DNA of 6,095 bases from Actinomycetota bacterium (GCA_019348435.1 JAHWJM010000159.1:1-6095); one strand, 5' to 3'; shown: positions 1 through 5,846, counted from the first letter of the stretch. Notes: generated by a model from the letters alone, not told the origin. Translations and numbers: made by a program.

Positions 1-111
1 AGGCGGCGCAGGTCGTGCATCGACGGTCACGATACTAGGTGCGACGGGATCTTGTTGCATCGATCTCAAGGGCGCGGCAGCCTGGCGTCAGATCCCGACC
101 AGGAGCCGCAC
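1..111. other. Upstream region of the FAD oxidoreductase, possible divergent gene start
   Basis: This is noncoding or partly coding sequence left of the first clear gene. An AT-richer patch at 31-38 (GATACTAG) could hold a -10 box on either strand; on the minus strand it reads TAGTAT. No convincing -35 accompanies it. The minus strand offers several starts that stay open to the left edge: ATG at 60-58, GTG at 30-28 (same frame) and ATG at 20-18 (another frame). A divergent gene may therefore begin here, but too few codons are present to choose a frame or name it. The octamer TGCATCGA occurs at 16-23 and 56-63, which may be chance. Confidence 0.25.
101..105 (+). promoter_or_regulatory. Ribosome binding site (AGGAG) of the FAD oxidoreductase
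   Basis: AGGAG lies 6 nt before the ATG at 112. This decides the start: the longer reading frame from the ATG at 52 has no Shine-Dalgarno, and its extra 20 residues (Ser-, Asp- and Gln-rich) do not resemble the family's N-terminus. Confidence 0.7.
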
Positions 112-1491
112 ATGTCCATCACCGCCACGCCCTACATCGACGAGTTCGCCGGCACGATCCTCTCGCCGGGCGACGCCGGCTACGACGCCGCGCGCGCGGT
201 CTTCAACGGCGCCATCGACCGCCGCCCGGCGCTCATCGCGCAGGTCGCCGACGCCCGCGACGTGGCCGCCGCGCTGCGCCATGCACAGCACAAGGGCCTG
301 CTCGTCGCCGTCCGCTGCGGCGGGCACTCCGGGGCCGGGTTCGGCGTGATCGAAGACGGACTCGTGATCGACGTGCGGCGGCTCAAGCGCGTCGAGGTCG
401 ACCTTGCGCGGCGGGTCGTGCGCGCCGGCGCGGGCCTGACCTGGGGCGAGCTCGACGCCGCCACGCAGGCGCACGGTCTGGCGGTGACCGGCGGGCGCAT
501 GTCGACGACGGGCATCGCCGGGCTCACGCTCGGATCGGGCTCGGGCTGGCTGGAGCGCAAGCTCGGGCTGACGGCCGACAACCTGCTCGGCGCGACCGTC
601 GTGACGGCCGACGGCGACATCGTCCGTGCCGACGCCTCCCAGCACCCCGACCTGTTCTGGGCGCTGCGCGGCGGCGGTGGGAACTTCGGCGTCGTCACGG
701 AGTTCGAGCTGGCGCTGCACCCGGTCGGACCGATGATCACCGGCGGGATGCTGCTCTTCGAATGGGAGCGCGCGCGCGAGGTGCTCGCGGCGTACCGCGA
801 CGTCATGGCGCAGGCGCCCGACGAGCTCGGCGGCTGCGCCGCGCTGCAACTCGGCCCGCCCGCGCCGTTCGTCCCGGCCGCGCTCGTCGGCAGGCCGGTC
901 CTCGCGATCATCGTCGCGGCATTCGCCGAGGAGCCCGCGGCGCAGCGGCTGATCGCGCCGCTGCGCGCGCTGCGCCCGCTCGTCGACGCCGTCGCGCCGA
1001 TGCCGTACGTCGCGCTGCAGCAGATCACCGACGAGGGCTGCCCGCACGGCGTGCAGAACCACTGGAAGGCGGCGTTCCTCGACGACCTGCCCGACGCCGC
1101 GATCGCCGACGCGATCCAGGTCGCCGCCGACATCCCGTCGCCGCTGACGGTCGTCCTGCTGCAGCCGCTCGGTGGCGCCTACGGGCGCGTCGAGGAGGGC
1201 GCGACGGCGCTGTCGCATCGCAGCGCGCGCTGGGCCTACCACGCGCTGTCGCTGTGGCCCGATCCGTCGGACAGCGCGGTCAACCGGGCCTGGACGACGC
1301 GCTTCGCCGAGACGATGGCGGCGTACGGCGACGGCGGCGTGCACCCCAACCACGTGTCCGATCCGGCGGGCGAGCGGGTGCGCGCGTTCTACGGCGCGGC
1401 GACGTACGAGCGGCTGGTCGCGGTCAAGGACCGCTGGGACCCGCGCAACGTCTTCGCGGCCAACCAGAACATCCGACCGAGCGCGAGCTGA
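112..1491 (+). CDS. FAD-binding oxidoreductase, berberine bridge enzyme-like
   Basis: A 459-residue flavoprotein of the FAD_binding_4 (PCMH-type) plus BBE family, which oxidises alcohols, sugars or secondary metabolites and reoxidises with O2 or another acceptor. Visible in order: the FAD pyrophosphate-loop motif RCGGHSG at about 68-74, where His72 is the expected 8-alpha-histidyl FAD attachment site; GGRMSTTGIAGLTLG at about 127-141; DNLLGATVVTADG at about 156-168; FWALRGGGGNFGVVTEFEL at 182-200; and a C-terminal BBE segment with KDRWDPRN (439-446) and NQNI. Bicovalent members have a cysteine in the second motif (GxCxTVG). Here Met130 takes that place, so FAD is probably linked only through histidine. 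No signal peptide or membrane segment is seen, so a cytoplasmic location is likely. Length is normal for bacterial members. The substrate cannot be read from sequence, and no neighbouring biosynthetic genes help. The family call is secure; the reaction is unknown. Confidence 0.9.
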   Translation: MSITATPYIDEFAGTILSPGDAGYDAARAVFNGAIDRRPALIAQVADARDVAAALRHAQHKGLLVAVRCGGHSGAGFGVIEDGLVIDVRRLKRVEVDLARRVVRAGAGLTWGELDAATQAHGLAVTGGRMSTTGIAGLTLGSGSGWLERKLGLTADNLLGATVVTADGDIVRADASQHPDLFWALRGGGGNFGVVTEFELALHPVGPMITGGMLLFEWERAREVLAAYRDVMAQAPDELGGCAALQLGPPAPFVPAALVGRPVLAIIVAAFAEEPAAQRLIAPLRALRPLVDAVAPMPYVALQQITDEGCPHGVQNHWKAAFLDDLPDAAIADAIQVAADIPSPLTVVLLQPLGGAYGRVEEGATALSHRSARWAYHALSLWPDPSDSAVNRAWTTRFAETMAAYGDGGVHPNHVSDPAGERVRAFYGAATYERLVAVKDRWDPRNVFAANQNIRPSAS

Positions 1492-1497
1492 CGCCGC

Positions 1498-2043
1498 TCA
1501 GACCTTCGCCTTCGCCCACTCCTTCTTGTGGACGCGCTTGGCCGCCTGGTAGTCGGCCAGCGCCTGCGGGGAGTCGACGTCGCCCAGCGTCGGGTGCCAC
1601 GGCACGAGATCCCGGGCGGCATCGACGCCGAACTGCTTGGCGAGCACCGCTCCGAGCGCCTTGATCTTCATCTCGCCGAAGCCGGGCAGCGCGCGCAGGT
1701 GCGCCTTGAGCTCGGCGGCGCTGCTCGCGTCGGTCCAGACGCGTGCGGCGTCGCCGTCGTAGTGCTCGAGGACGTGCATCGCGAGATCGTGCACGCGCTG
1801 GGCCATCGCGCCCGGAAAGCGATGGATCGCCGGCCGCGTGCGGAACACGGGCTCGAGGTCGGCCGCCGCGAGCGTGCCCGCGTCCAGCGACCCGAGGCGC
1901 TCCTTGAGCGCGAGCGGGCCGAGAAACGCCTTCTGCACGGTGACCTGCTGGTCGAGCACGAAGCCGACGAGCAGCGCCATCGGGTCGCTCGCGATCAGGG
2001 CGTTGGCCTCGTCGGAGTCCGTGAAGTGCAGGCGCTCGGGCAT
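1498..2043 (-). CDS. HhH-GPD-type base excision DNA repair protein
   Basis: A 181-residue protein related to the helix-hairpin-helix/Gly-Pro-Asp DNA glycosylases, resembling the small actinobacterial group of uncharacterised HhH-GPD proteins (TIGR03252, from memory). Supporting segments: an N-terminal helix with FVLDQQVTVQKAF (about 29-41), where glycosylases have their LxxQQ signature, and the hairpin LPGFGEMKIKAL at 119-130. The catalytic lysine of bifunctional enzymes such as EndoIII and OGG1 is residue 7 of the LPGxGxK hairpin. Here that residue is Met125, with Lys at the next position, so lyase activity is doubtful. Asp145 is a possible GPD aspartate, but the alignment is uncertain. There are no cysteines, so no 4Fe-4S cluster. 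The tail is short and Lys-rich. I chose the ATG at 2043 because family-like sequence (MPERLHFT) begins there; the upstream extension is unlike a protein and runs through the promoter of the next gene. The damaged base recognised is unknown. Confidence 0.8.
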   Translation of the reverse strand: MPERLHFTDSDEANALIASDPMALLVGFVLDQQVTVQKAFLGPLALKERLGSLDAGTLAAADLEPVFRTRPAIHRFPGAMAQRVHDLAMHVLEHYDGDAARVWTDASSAAELKAHLRALPGFGEMKIKALGAVLAKQFGVDAARDLVPWHPTLGDVDSPQALADYQAAKRVHKKEWAKAKV

Positions 2044-2049
2044 CGAGCG

Positions 2050-2055
2050 ATCGTA
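2050..2055 (-). promoter_or_regulatory. Putative -10 box for a leaderless HhH-GPD transcript
   Basis: On the minus strand TACGAT matches the actinobacterial TANNNT -10 consensus. It is separated from the ATG by exactly 6 nt (CGCTCG), the spacing expected when transcription starts at the start codon. GAGGT overlaps the front of this box, 11 nt before the ATG, which is far for a Shine-Dalgarno. No good -35 is seen at 17-18 nt. A leaderless mRNA is an inference. Confidence 0.4.
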
Positions 2056-2135
2056 CCTCGCGGACGTCGTGCAGACGACGCCGGTCGTCGGGAACTGCCG
2101 GCAGGTGCAGACCCCGCGCGGCAGCGGCTGCGTCG

Positions 2136-2155
2136 GGTGGTGAACTTCTACCACC
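2136..2155. promoter_or_regulatory. Operator-like inverted repeat in the divergent promoter region
   Basis: GGTGGT (2136-2141) and ACCACC (2150-2155) form a perfect 6-bp inverted repeat around an 8-nt AT-richer centre, midway between the divergent HhH-GPD and PBP genes. The surrounding 187-nt gap (2044-2230) has weak plus-strand promoter candidates: TGGTGA (2138-2143), 17 bp, then GGTAAT (2161-2166); or CACAAT at 2185-2190. The repeat would overlap the first of these. It could bind a dimeric regulator, but no regulator is known. Confidence 0.3.
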
Positions 2156-2221
2156 GAGCGGGTAATCCGGCGGGGCACGTTCGTCACAATCTGAGAGACA
2201 CGGAACGTCGTCCAGAGAGGC

Positions 2222-2229
2222 AAGGAGGT
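2222..2229 (+). promoter_or_regulatory. Strong but very close ribosome binding site of the PBP gene
   Basis: AAGGAGGT is a near-perfect anti-16S match. Only 2 nt separate GGAGG from the ATG at 2231, whereas 5-8 nt is usual. No ATG, GTG or TTG follows in frame before the membrane anchor, so the ATG at 2231 remains the best start despite the spacing. Confidence 0.7.
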
Positions 2230-2230
2230 C

Positions 2231-4465
2231 ATGGCCAGACGCCCCCAGGCAGGCACGCCGACGCGTTCGCGTCGTTCGCGCCCTGCCCGCGCCGCAGCGA
2301 CCGACGCGTCGCGCCGCGCTCGCCGGCGCAGCCCGTGGCGCCGGCTCGCACAGCTGACGCTCGTCGCCGTGGTCTTCCTGGCGGTCGCCGGCGTCGCCGC
2401 GGGCGGCGTCTTCTACCTGAAGGTCCGGGCGGTGGTCGACGCGGCGCCCGGGCTGTCCGAGCTGACGCAGCGCTCAAACGGCGAGAACTCGCGCGTCTAC
2501 GCCGCCGACGGCCGGCTGCTGGGATTCGTGCGCTCCGACACCCTGCGCACCCCGCTGGCCGCCGACCGCATCCCCGAGCGCGTCAAGCAGGCAACGGTCG
2601 CGATCGAGGACCGCCGCTTCTACCGCCACCGCGGCGTCGACCACAAGAGCATCCTGCGTGCGCTGTACAACAACGTGCGCCGCAAGAAGGTCGTGCAGGG
2701 CGGCTCGACGCTGACGATGCAGCTCGTCCGCGCGCTGTACCTCTCGAGCGAGCGAACGGTGGAGCGCAAGATCATCGAGGCCAAGCTCGCCGAGGAGATG
2801 GAGCGCAAGCGCTCCAAGCGCTGGATCCTCGCGACCTACGTCAACAACGTCTCCTACGGCACCCGCGGCGGGCAGGAGCTGATCGGCATCCAAGCGGCGG
2901 CACGCGGCTGGTTCGGCCGTCCGCCAGGGAAGCTGCGCGTCCACGAGCTGGCGCTGCTGGCCGGCCTGCCGCAGGCGCCCTCCCGCCTGGACCCGGTCAG
3001 GCATCCCGAGCGCGCCAAGGCCCGCCGCGCCGCGGTGCTCAGGGCCATGGCCGAGGAGGGACACATCGAGCACGCGACGGCGCGCAGCGCGATGCGCCGG
3101 CCGCTGGGCATCACCGCCCGCAACTTCTACGAGCGCCACGAGGAGCCGTACTTCTTCGACTACGTCAAGGCGCAGCTGGTCGAGCGCTATGGGACGAAGC
3201 GAGTCAAGGCAGGCGGCCTGAAGGTCTTCACGACGATCGACCGTGCGCTGCAGCGCCGGGCGCGCAAGGCCATGCGCGCGCAGCTGCCGGAGCGGGGCGA
3301 CCCGGAGGCGGCGCTCGTATCGCTGGACCCGCAGACCGGCGACATCCGGGCGATGGCCTCCACGAGCTCCTACCGCCGCAGCAAGTTCTCGCTGGCCGCG
3401 CAGGCCCGTCGCCAGCCCGGATCGACGTTCAAGACGATGGTGCTGGCCGCAGCGGTGCAGCAGCGCATCGACCCGCACCGCACGACGTACGCATCGGCCC
3501 CGATCGACCACACCTCCGAGAAGTACGGGCAGATCAAGGTCAAGACCTACAGCGGAACCTACGGCGCGCGGCGCACGAGCGTGGCGGCGGCGACGCTGGC
3601 ATCCGACAACACCGTCTTCATGCGCCTGACGCTGGACGTCACCCCGGGGAAGGTGCGCTCGACCGCGCGCCGGCTCGGCGTGCGCTCCCCGCTGCGGGCC
3701 AACCCGGCGATCGGGCTCGGCGGCCTCGAGCACGGCGTGTCACCGCTGGAGATGACGAGCGCGTACGCGACGCTGGCCTCGGACGGCGTGCGCGCCCGGC
3801 CGCGAGCGATCCGCAAGGTCGTCTTCGCCGACGGCAGGCGCGAGCTGATCAAGCCCCATCGCAGGCGCGCGGTGCGCGCGAAGACCGCGCGTGTCGTCAC
3901 GTCGATCCTCGAGCGCAACATCCAGCAGGGCACCGGGACAGCGGCGCGGATCCACTGCCCGGCAGCAGGCAAGACCGGCACGACCGACGACTACAAGGAC
4001 GCCTGGTTCGCCGGCTACGTGCCGCGGCTGGCGACCACCGTCTGGGTCGGCCATCCCAAGCCGCGCCCGATGCGCGACGTGCACGGCATCCAGGTCGCCG
4101 GGGGAACGTTTCCGGCGCGCATCTGGGGCCGGTACATGCGCGACGCCGTCGACACCTGCCGGTCATTCGAACCGGCCGAGTCCGTCGGACCGGCGCTCAA
4201 GCCGTTGTGCGGCAAGCGCACGACGACGCGCCGGCTGAGCTGCATGACGCGCGCTCAGCGCGAGGCGCGCGAGCGCAGGCTGCGCGAGCGCCGGGCCGCC
4301 CGCGAGCGCGCGGCTCGCGAGCATCGCGAGGCGCAGGAGCGTAACGAGGCGCAGGAGCGTCGCCAGCCGCGAGCCCGTCTCCAAGTCCGCGAACGTCGCG
4401 AGCCACAGGATCCAGAGGAGCTCCTGCGCGAGGCGCGGGAGCGGATCCTGGCGGAGGCGGGGTAG
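2231..4465 (+). CDS. Bifunctional class A penicillin-binding protein (PBP1A-type)
   Basis: A 744-residue peptidoglycan synthase that polymerises lipid II (GT51 domain) and cross-links stem peptides (transpeptidase domain) outside the membrane. In order: an Arg-rich cytoplasmic tail (1-38); one membrane anchor (about 39-62); GT51 at roughly 96-270, with EDRRFYRHRG (126-135, catalytic Glu126), GGSTLTMQLVR (157-167) and RKIIEAKLAEEME (179-191); and a transpeptidase domain at about 355-640, with SxxK at Ser398-Lys401, SDN at 458-460 and KTGT at 581-584. All catalytic motifs are intact. After Cys643, Cys660 and Cys671 comes an unusual tail: residues 674-744 hold 23 Arg, 16 Glu and no Lys, including a duplicated EAQER. 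Total length is ordinary for the class. The gene stands alone between divergent HhH-GPD and the oppositely oriented tRNA. The identity is very safe; which PBP1 paralogue it is cannot be told. Confidence 0.96.
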   Translation: MARRPQAGTPTRSRRSRPARAAATDASRRARRRSPWRRLAQLTLVAVVFLAVAGVAAGGVFYLKVRAVVDAAPGLSELTQRSNGENSRVYAADGRLLGFVRSDTLRTPLAADRIPERVKQATVAIEDRRFYRHRGVDHKSILRALYNNVRRKKVVQGGSTLTMQLVRALYLSSERTVERKIIEAKLAEEMERKRSKRWILATYVNNVSYGTRGGQELIGIQAAARGWFGRPPGKLRVHELALLAGLPQAPSRLDPVRHPERAKARRAAVLRAMAEEGHIEHATARSAMRRPLGITARNFYERHEEPYFFDYVKAQLVERYGTKRVKAGGLKVFTTIDRALQRRARKAMRAQLPERGDPEAALVSLDPQTGDIRAMASTSSYRRSKFSLAAQARRQPGSTFKTMVLAAAVQQRIDPHRTTYASAPIDHTSEKYGQIKVKTYSGTYGARRTSVAAATLASDNTVFMRLTLDVTPGKVRSTARRLGVRSPLRANPAIGLGGLEHGVSPLEMTSAYATLASDGVRARPRAIRKVVFADGRRELIKPHRRRAVRAKTARVVTSILERNIQQGTGTAARIHCPAAGKTGTTDDYKDAWFAGYVPRLATTVWVGHPKPRPMRDVHGIQVAGGTFPARIWGRYMRDAVDTCRSFEPAESVGPALKPLCGKRTTTRRLSCMTRAQREARERRLRERRAARERAAREHREAQERNEAQERRQPRARLQVRERREPQDPEELLREARERILAEAG
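4327..4360 (+). repeat. 16-bp tandem direct repeat inside the PBP tail
   Basis: CGAGGCGCAGGAGCGT occurs at 4327-4342 and again at 4345-4360, an 18-bp period that encodes the repeated EAQER. It sits in low-complexity GCG/GAG/CGC sequence, so slippage or short tandem duplication explains it best. It keeps the reading frame. Confidence 0.75.
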
Positions 4466-4494
4466 GCCCTGCGGTTCCGGCTGCCCCCGCAAAC

Positions 4495-4522
4495 GAGAAA
4501 GCCCTCCGGGGAGGAGGGCCTT
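4495..4522 (-). terminator. Intrinsic terminator of the initiator tRNA, possibly bidirectional
   Basis: GCCCTCC (4501-4507) and GGAGGGC (4513-4519) form a perfect 7-bp GC stem with a 5-nt loop. On the minus strand the stem is followed by TTTCTCGTTT (4500-4491), a usable U-rich tail about 20 nt after the tRNA. On the plus strand the stem lies 35 nt after the PBP stop but has only CTTCGG after it, so it would end the PBP transcript less efficiently. Confidence 0.75.
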
Positions 4523-4541
4523 CGGGTCACTGCCGGCGCAA

Positions 4542-4615
<74 letters not shown>

Positions 4616-4627
4616 GCGTGAAGGAGC

Positions 4628-4657
4628 AGTTTAGCAGCGTGCCTGCACTGCGATCAA
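4628..4657 (-). promoter_or_regulatory. Putative promoter of the initiator tRNA
   Basis: On the minus strand TTGATC (4657-4652) and TAAACT (4633-4628) are 18 bp apart and match the -35 and -10 consensus at four positions each. The expected start, near 4621, would leave a leader of only about 6 nt before the tRNA. Confidence 0.5.
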
Positions 4658-4673
4658 TGGTCGTGACGGCCGC

Positions 4674-4679
4674 TAGCCT
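4674..4679 (+). promoter_or_regulatory. Possible -10 box for the Ppx/GppA gene
   Basis: TAGCCT matches TANNNT and ends 9 nt before the GTG start at 4689. No Shine-Dalgarno is present in the gap (CGTTTCGAC), so the mRNA may be leaderless or nearly so. No clear -35 is seen. This box lies back to back with the tRNA promoter. Confidence 0.3.
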
Positions 4680-4688
4680 CGTTTCGAC

Positions 4689-5624
4689 GTGCGCGTAGCG
4701 GTGGTGGACATCGGGACGAACTCGACACGGCTGCTGATCGCAGACGTGGCGCGCGACGGCACCCTGACCCAGCGCTACCGGGAGTCGATCGTGACTCGCC
4801 TCGGAGACAGGGTCGACGCGACGGGGCACCTTGGCGACGAGGCGATCGAGCGCGTCTTTCAGGCGCTCGAGCACTACCGCAGGCTGATCGACGAGCACGG
4901 CGCGACCGCCACGACGGCTGTCCTGACGAGCGCGGTGCGCGACGCCGCCAACGGGTCACAGTTCACGGCGCGCGTGCGCGACGACTACGGCCTCGACGCA
5001 CGCACGATCGCCGGCGACGAGGAGGCCGCGCTGACGTTCGCCGGCGCGACGAGCGAGCGCGTCGACGACGGCGAGCAGATCGTCGTGGTCGACATCGGCG
5101 GCGGCTCGACGGAGTTCGTCATCGGCCGCGACGGCGGCGTCGACTTCCATGTCTCGACGCAGGCGGGGGTCGTGCGCCAGACCGAGCGCCACATCCGCAG
5201 CGACCCGCCCACGCATGAAGAGGTCGACGCCCTGCGGCGAGAGGTCGCCGAGATCATCGCGCAGAAGATTCCCGCTCAGGCCCGAAGCGAGGTCTCCCGC
5301 GCGGTCGCCGTCGCCGGCACCGCGACCTCCTGCGCAGCGATCGAGCTCGGGCTCGAGCCCTACGACCCGGCGAGGGTCCACGGGCACGTGCTCACGCGCG
5401 CGAAGACCACGCAGATCCTCGAGCAGCTGATCCCCCTCACGAACGACGAGCGGCGCGACGTCAAGGGCCTGCACCCCGACCGCGCTCCGACGATCCTGGC
5501 CGGTGTCGCGATGCTGCTCGAGGTCTTCGAGGCCTTCGACCTGGACCACGTGGAGGTCTCCGAGCACGACATCCTGCGCGGCGCCGCCCTGGCGCTCGCC
5601 GCCCGCTCCGCCGCGCCGCGCTAG
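4689..5624 (+). CDS. Ppx/GppA family phosphatase (exopolyphosphatase or pppGpp phosphatase)
   Basis: A 311-residue cytoplasmic protein of the ASKHA (actin-like ATPase) superfamily. The family hydrolyses terminal phosphates of inorganic polyphosphate and/or converts pppGpp to ppGpp. Visible motifs: DIGTNSTRLL (7-16, phosphate 1); TSAVRDAANG (80-89); AGDEEA (108-113), which carries the region's acidic residues; DIGGGSTEF (135-143, phosphate 2); AGTATSCAAI (209-218); and SEHDILRGA (291-299). It ends after the two actin-like lobes, so it lacks the C-terminal HD-type domain of E. coli Ppx and GppA. It thus resembles the short actinobacterial form of about 310-345 residues. The start is GTG because MRVAVVDIGTNS begins exactly where family members do. 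Sequence alone does not settle whether polyphosphate or pppGpp is the substrate. It is divergent from the initiator tRNA, whose 5' end is only 73 nt away. Confidence 0.93.
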   Translation: MRVAVVDIGTNSTRLLIADVARDGTLTQRYRESIVTRLGDRVDATGHLGDEAIERVFQALEHYRRLIDEHGATATTAVLTSAVRDAANGSQFTARVRDDYGLDARTIAGDEEAALTFAGATSERVDDGEQIVVVDIGGGSTEFVIGRDGGVDFHVSTQAGVVRQTERHIRSDPPTHEEVDALRREVAEIIAQKIPAQARSEVSRAVAVAGTATSCAAIELGLEPYDPARVHGHVLTRAKTTQILEQLIPLTNDERRDVKGLHPDRAPTILAGVAMLLEVFEAFDLDHVEVSEHDILRGAALALAARSAAPR

Positions 5625-5634
5625 CACCAAGACG

Positions 5635-5674
5635 CGCAGAGGACGGACGTATGTCCGACTCAAGGTTCTCTGCG
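5635..5674. repeat. Two-tier hairpin with inner palindrome CGGAC-N4-GTCCG
   Basis: CGCAGAG (5635-5641) and CTCTGCG (5668-5674) form a perfect 7-bp outer stem. It encloses CGGACGTATGTCCG (5644-5657), a 14-nt palindrome with one G/T mismatch, which would be a G-U pair in RNA. A 10-nt single strand (ACTCAAGGTT) closes the outer loop. The element starts 10 nt after the Ppx/GppA stop. It could be an RNA structure or a protein site; the sequence does not say which. Confidence 0.55.
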
Positions 5675-5733
5675 GCCGCGCCGATACTGCAGTCACCGGC
5701 AGAGGGACCCCAGCCGCTTCACGGGGACCGAGC

Positions 5734-5790
5734 CGGACATAGGTCCGAGCCAGCCGTGTCATCGGACCGGCGCCTCCCGCCGCTCGGACC
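5734..5790. repeat. Second CGGAC-N4-GTCCG palindrome with nested inverted repeats
   Basis: CGGACATAGGTCCG (5734-5747) is the partner of the palindrome at 5644-5657, with centres 90 nt apart. Its right half, GGTCCGAG (5742-5749), is also perfectly complementary to CTCGGACC (5783-5790, 8 bp), and its first 7 nt to TCGGACC (5762-5768). These pairings exclude each other. Confidence 0.55.
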
Positions 5791-5799
5791 ACCTCATAA

Positions 5800-5840
5800 G
5801 GCCCTGACAGGCACGTACCCCTGCCCGTCCTGTCGGGGCT
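5800..5840. repeat. 12-bp hairpin in the convergent intergenic region
   Basis: Bases 5800-5811 (GGCCCTGACAGG) pair with 5829-5840 (CCTGTCGGGGCT) along 12 positions, counting two G-U pairs on the plus-strand RNA, around a 17-nt loop. In minus-strand RNA the two wobble positions become A/C mismatches. The structure therefore favours plus-strand transcription, as in the 3' region of the Ppx/GppA mRNA. Confidence 0.5.
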
Positions 5841-5846
5841 CATAGC

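Noticed and set aside
39..1664. Long plus-strand open frame of 541 residues over the FAD gene
   Set aside because: It is Arg/Ala-dominated, shows no motif, and is an out-of-frame shadow caused by high GC.
2044..2256. N-terminal extension of the repair protein from the ATG at 2256
   Set aside because: It would run through the PBP promoter and ribosome site, and the added residues are unlike the family.
2474..3733. Long minus-strand open frame antisense to the PBP
   Set aside because: It has no recognisable domain, and the PBP motifs on the plus strand are unambiguous.
1528..4344. 938-residue plus-strand open frame across the repair gene and PBP
   Set aside because: It runs antisense to one real gene and out of frame in the other. 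Its Arg-rich composition and lack of motifs show it is a shadow.
5635..5790. CRISPR array or transposon ends
   Set aside because: Only two palindromes occur. There is no regular repeat-spacer series, no target duplication and no transposase.
5631..5800. Known riboswitch classes such as c-di-GMP, SAM-IV or TPP
   Set aside because: I could not match the conserved cores of these classes, and no gene lies downstream in sense.
4956..5843. Minus-strand 295-residue frame covering the intergenic repeats and Ppx/GppA antisense
   Set aside because: It is low complexity and has no family match. The repeated TYVR in it is just the translated palindrome.
5651..5845. Possible 64-residue plus-strand small protein in the intergenic region
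   Set aside because: It has no Shine-Dalgarno, starts inside the palindrome, spans several hairpins and shows no protein-like pattern.
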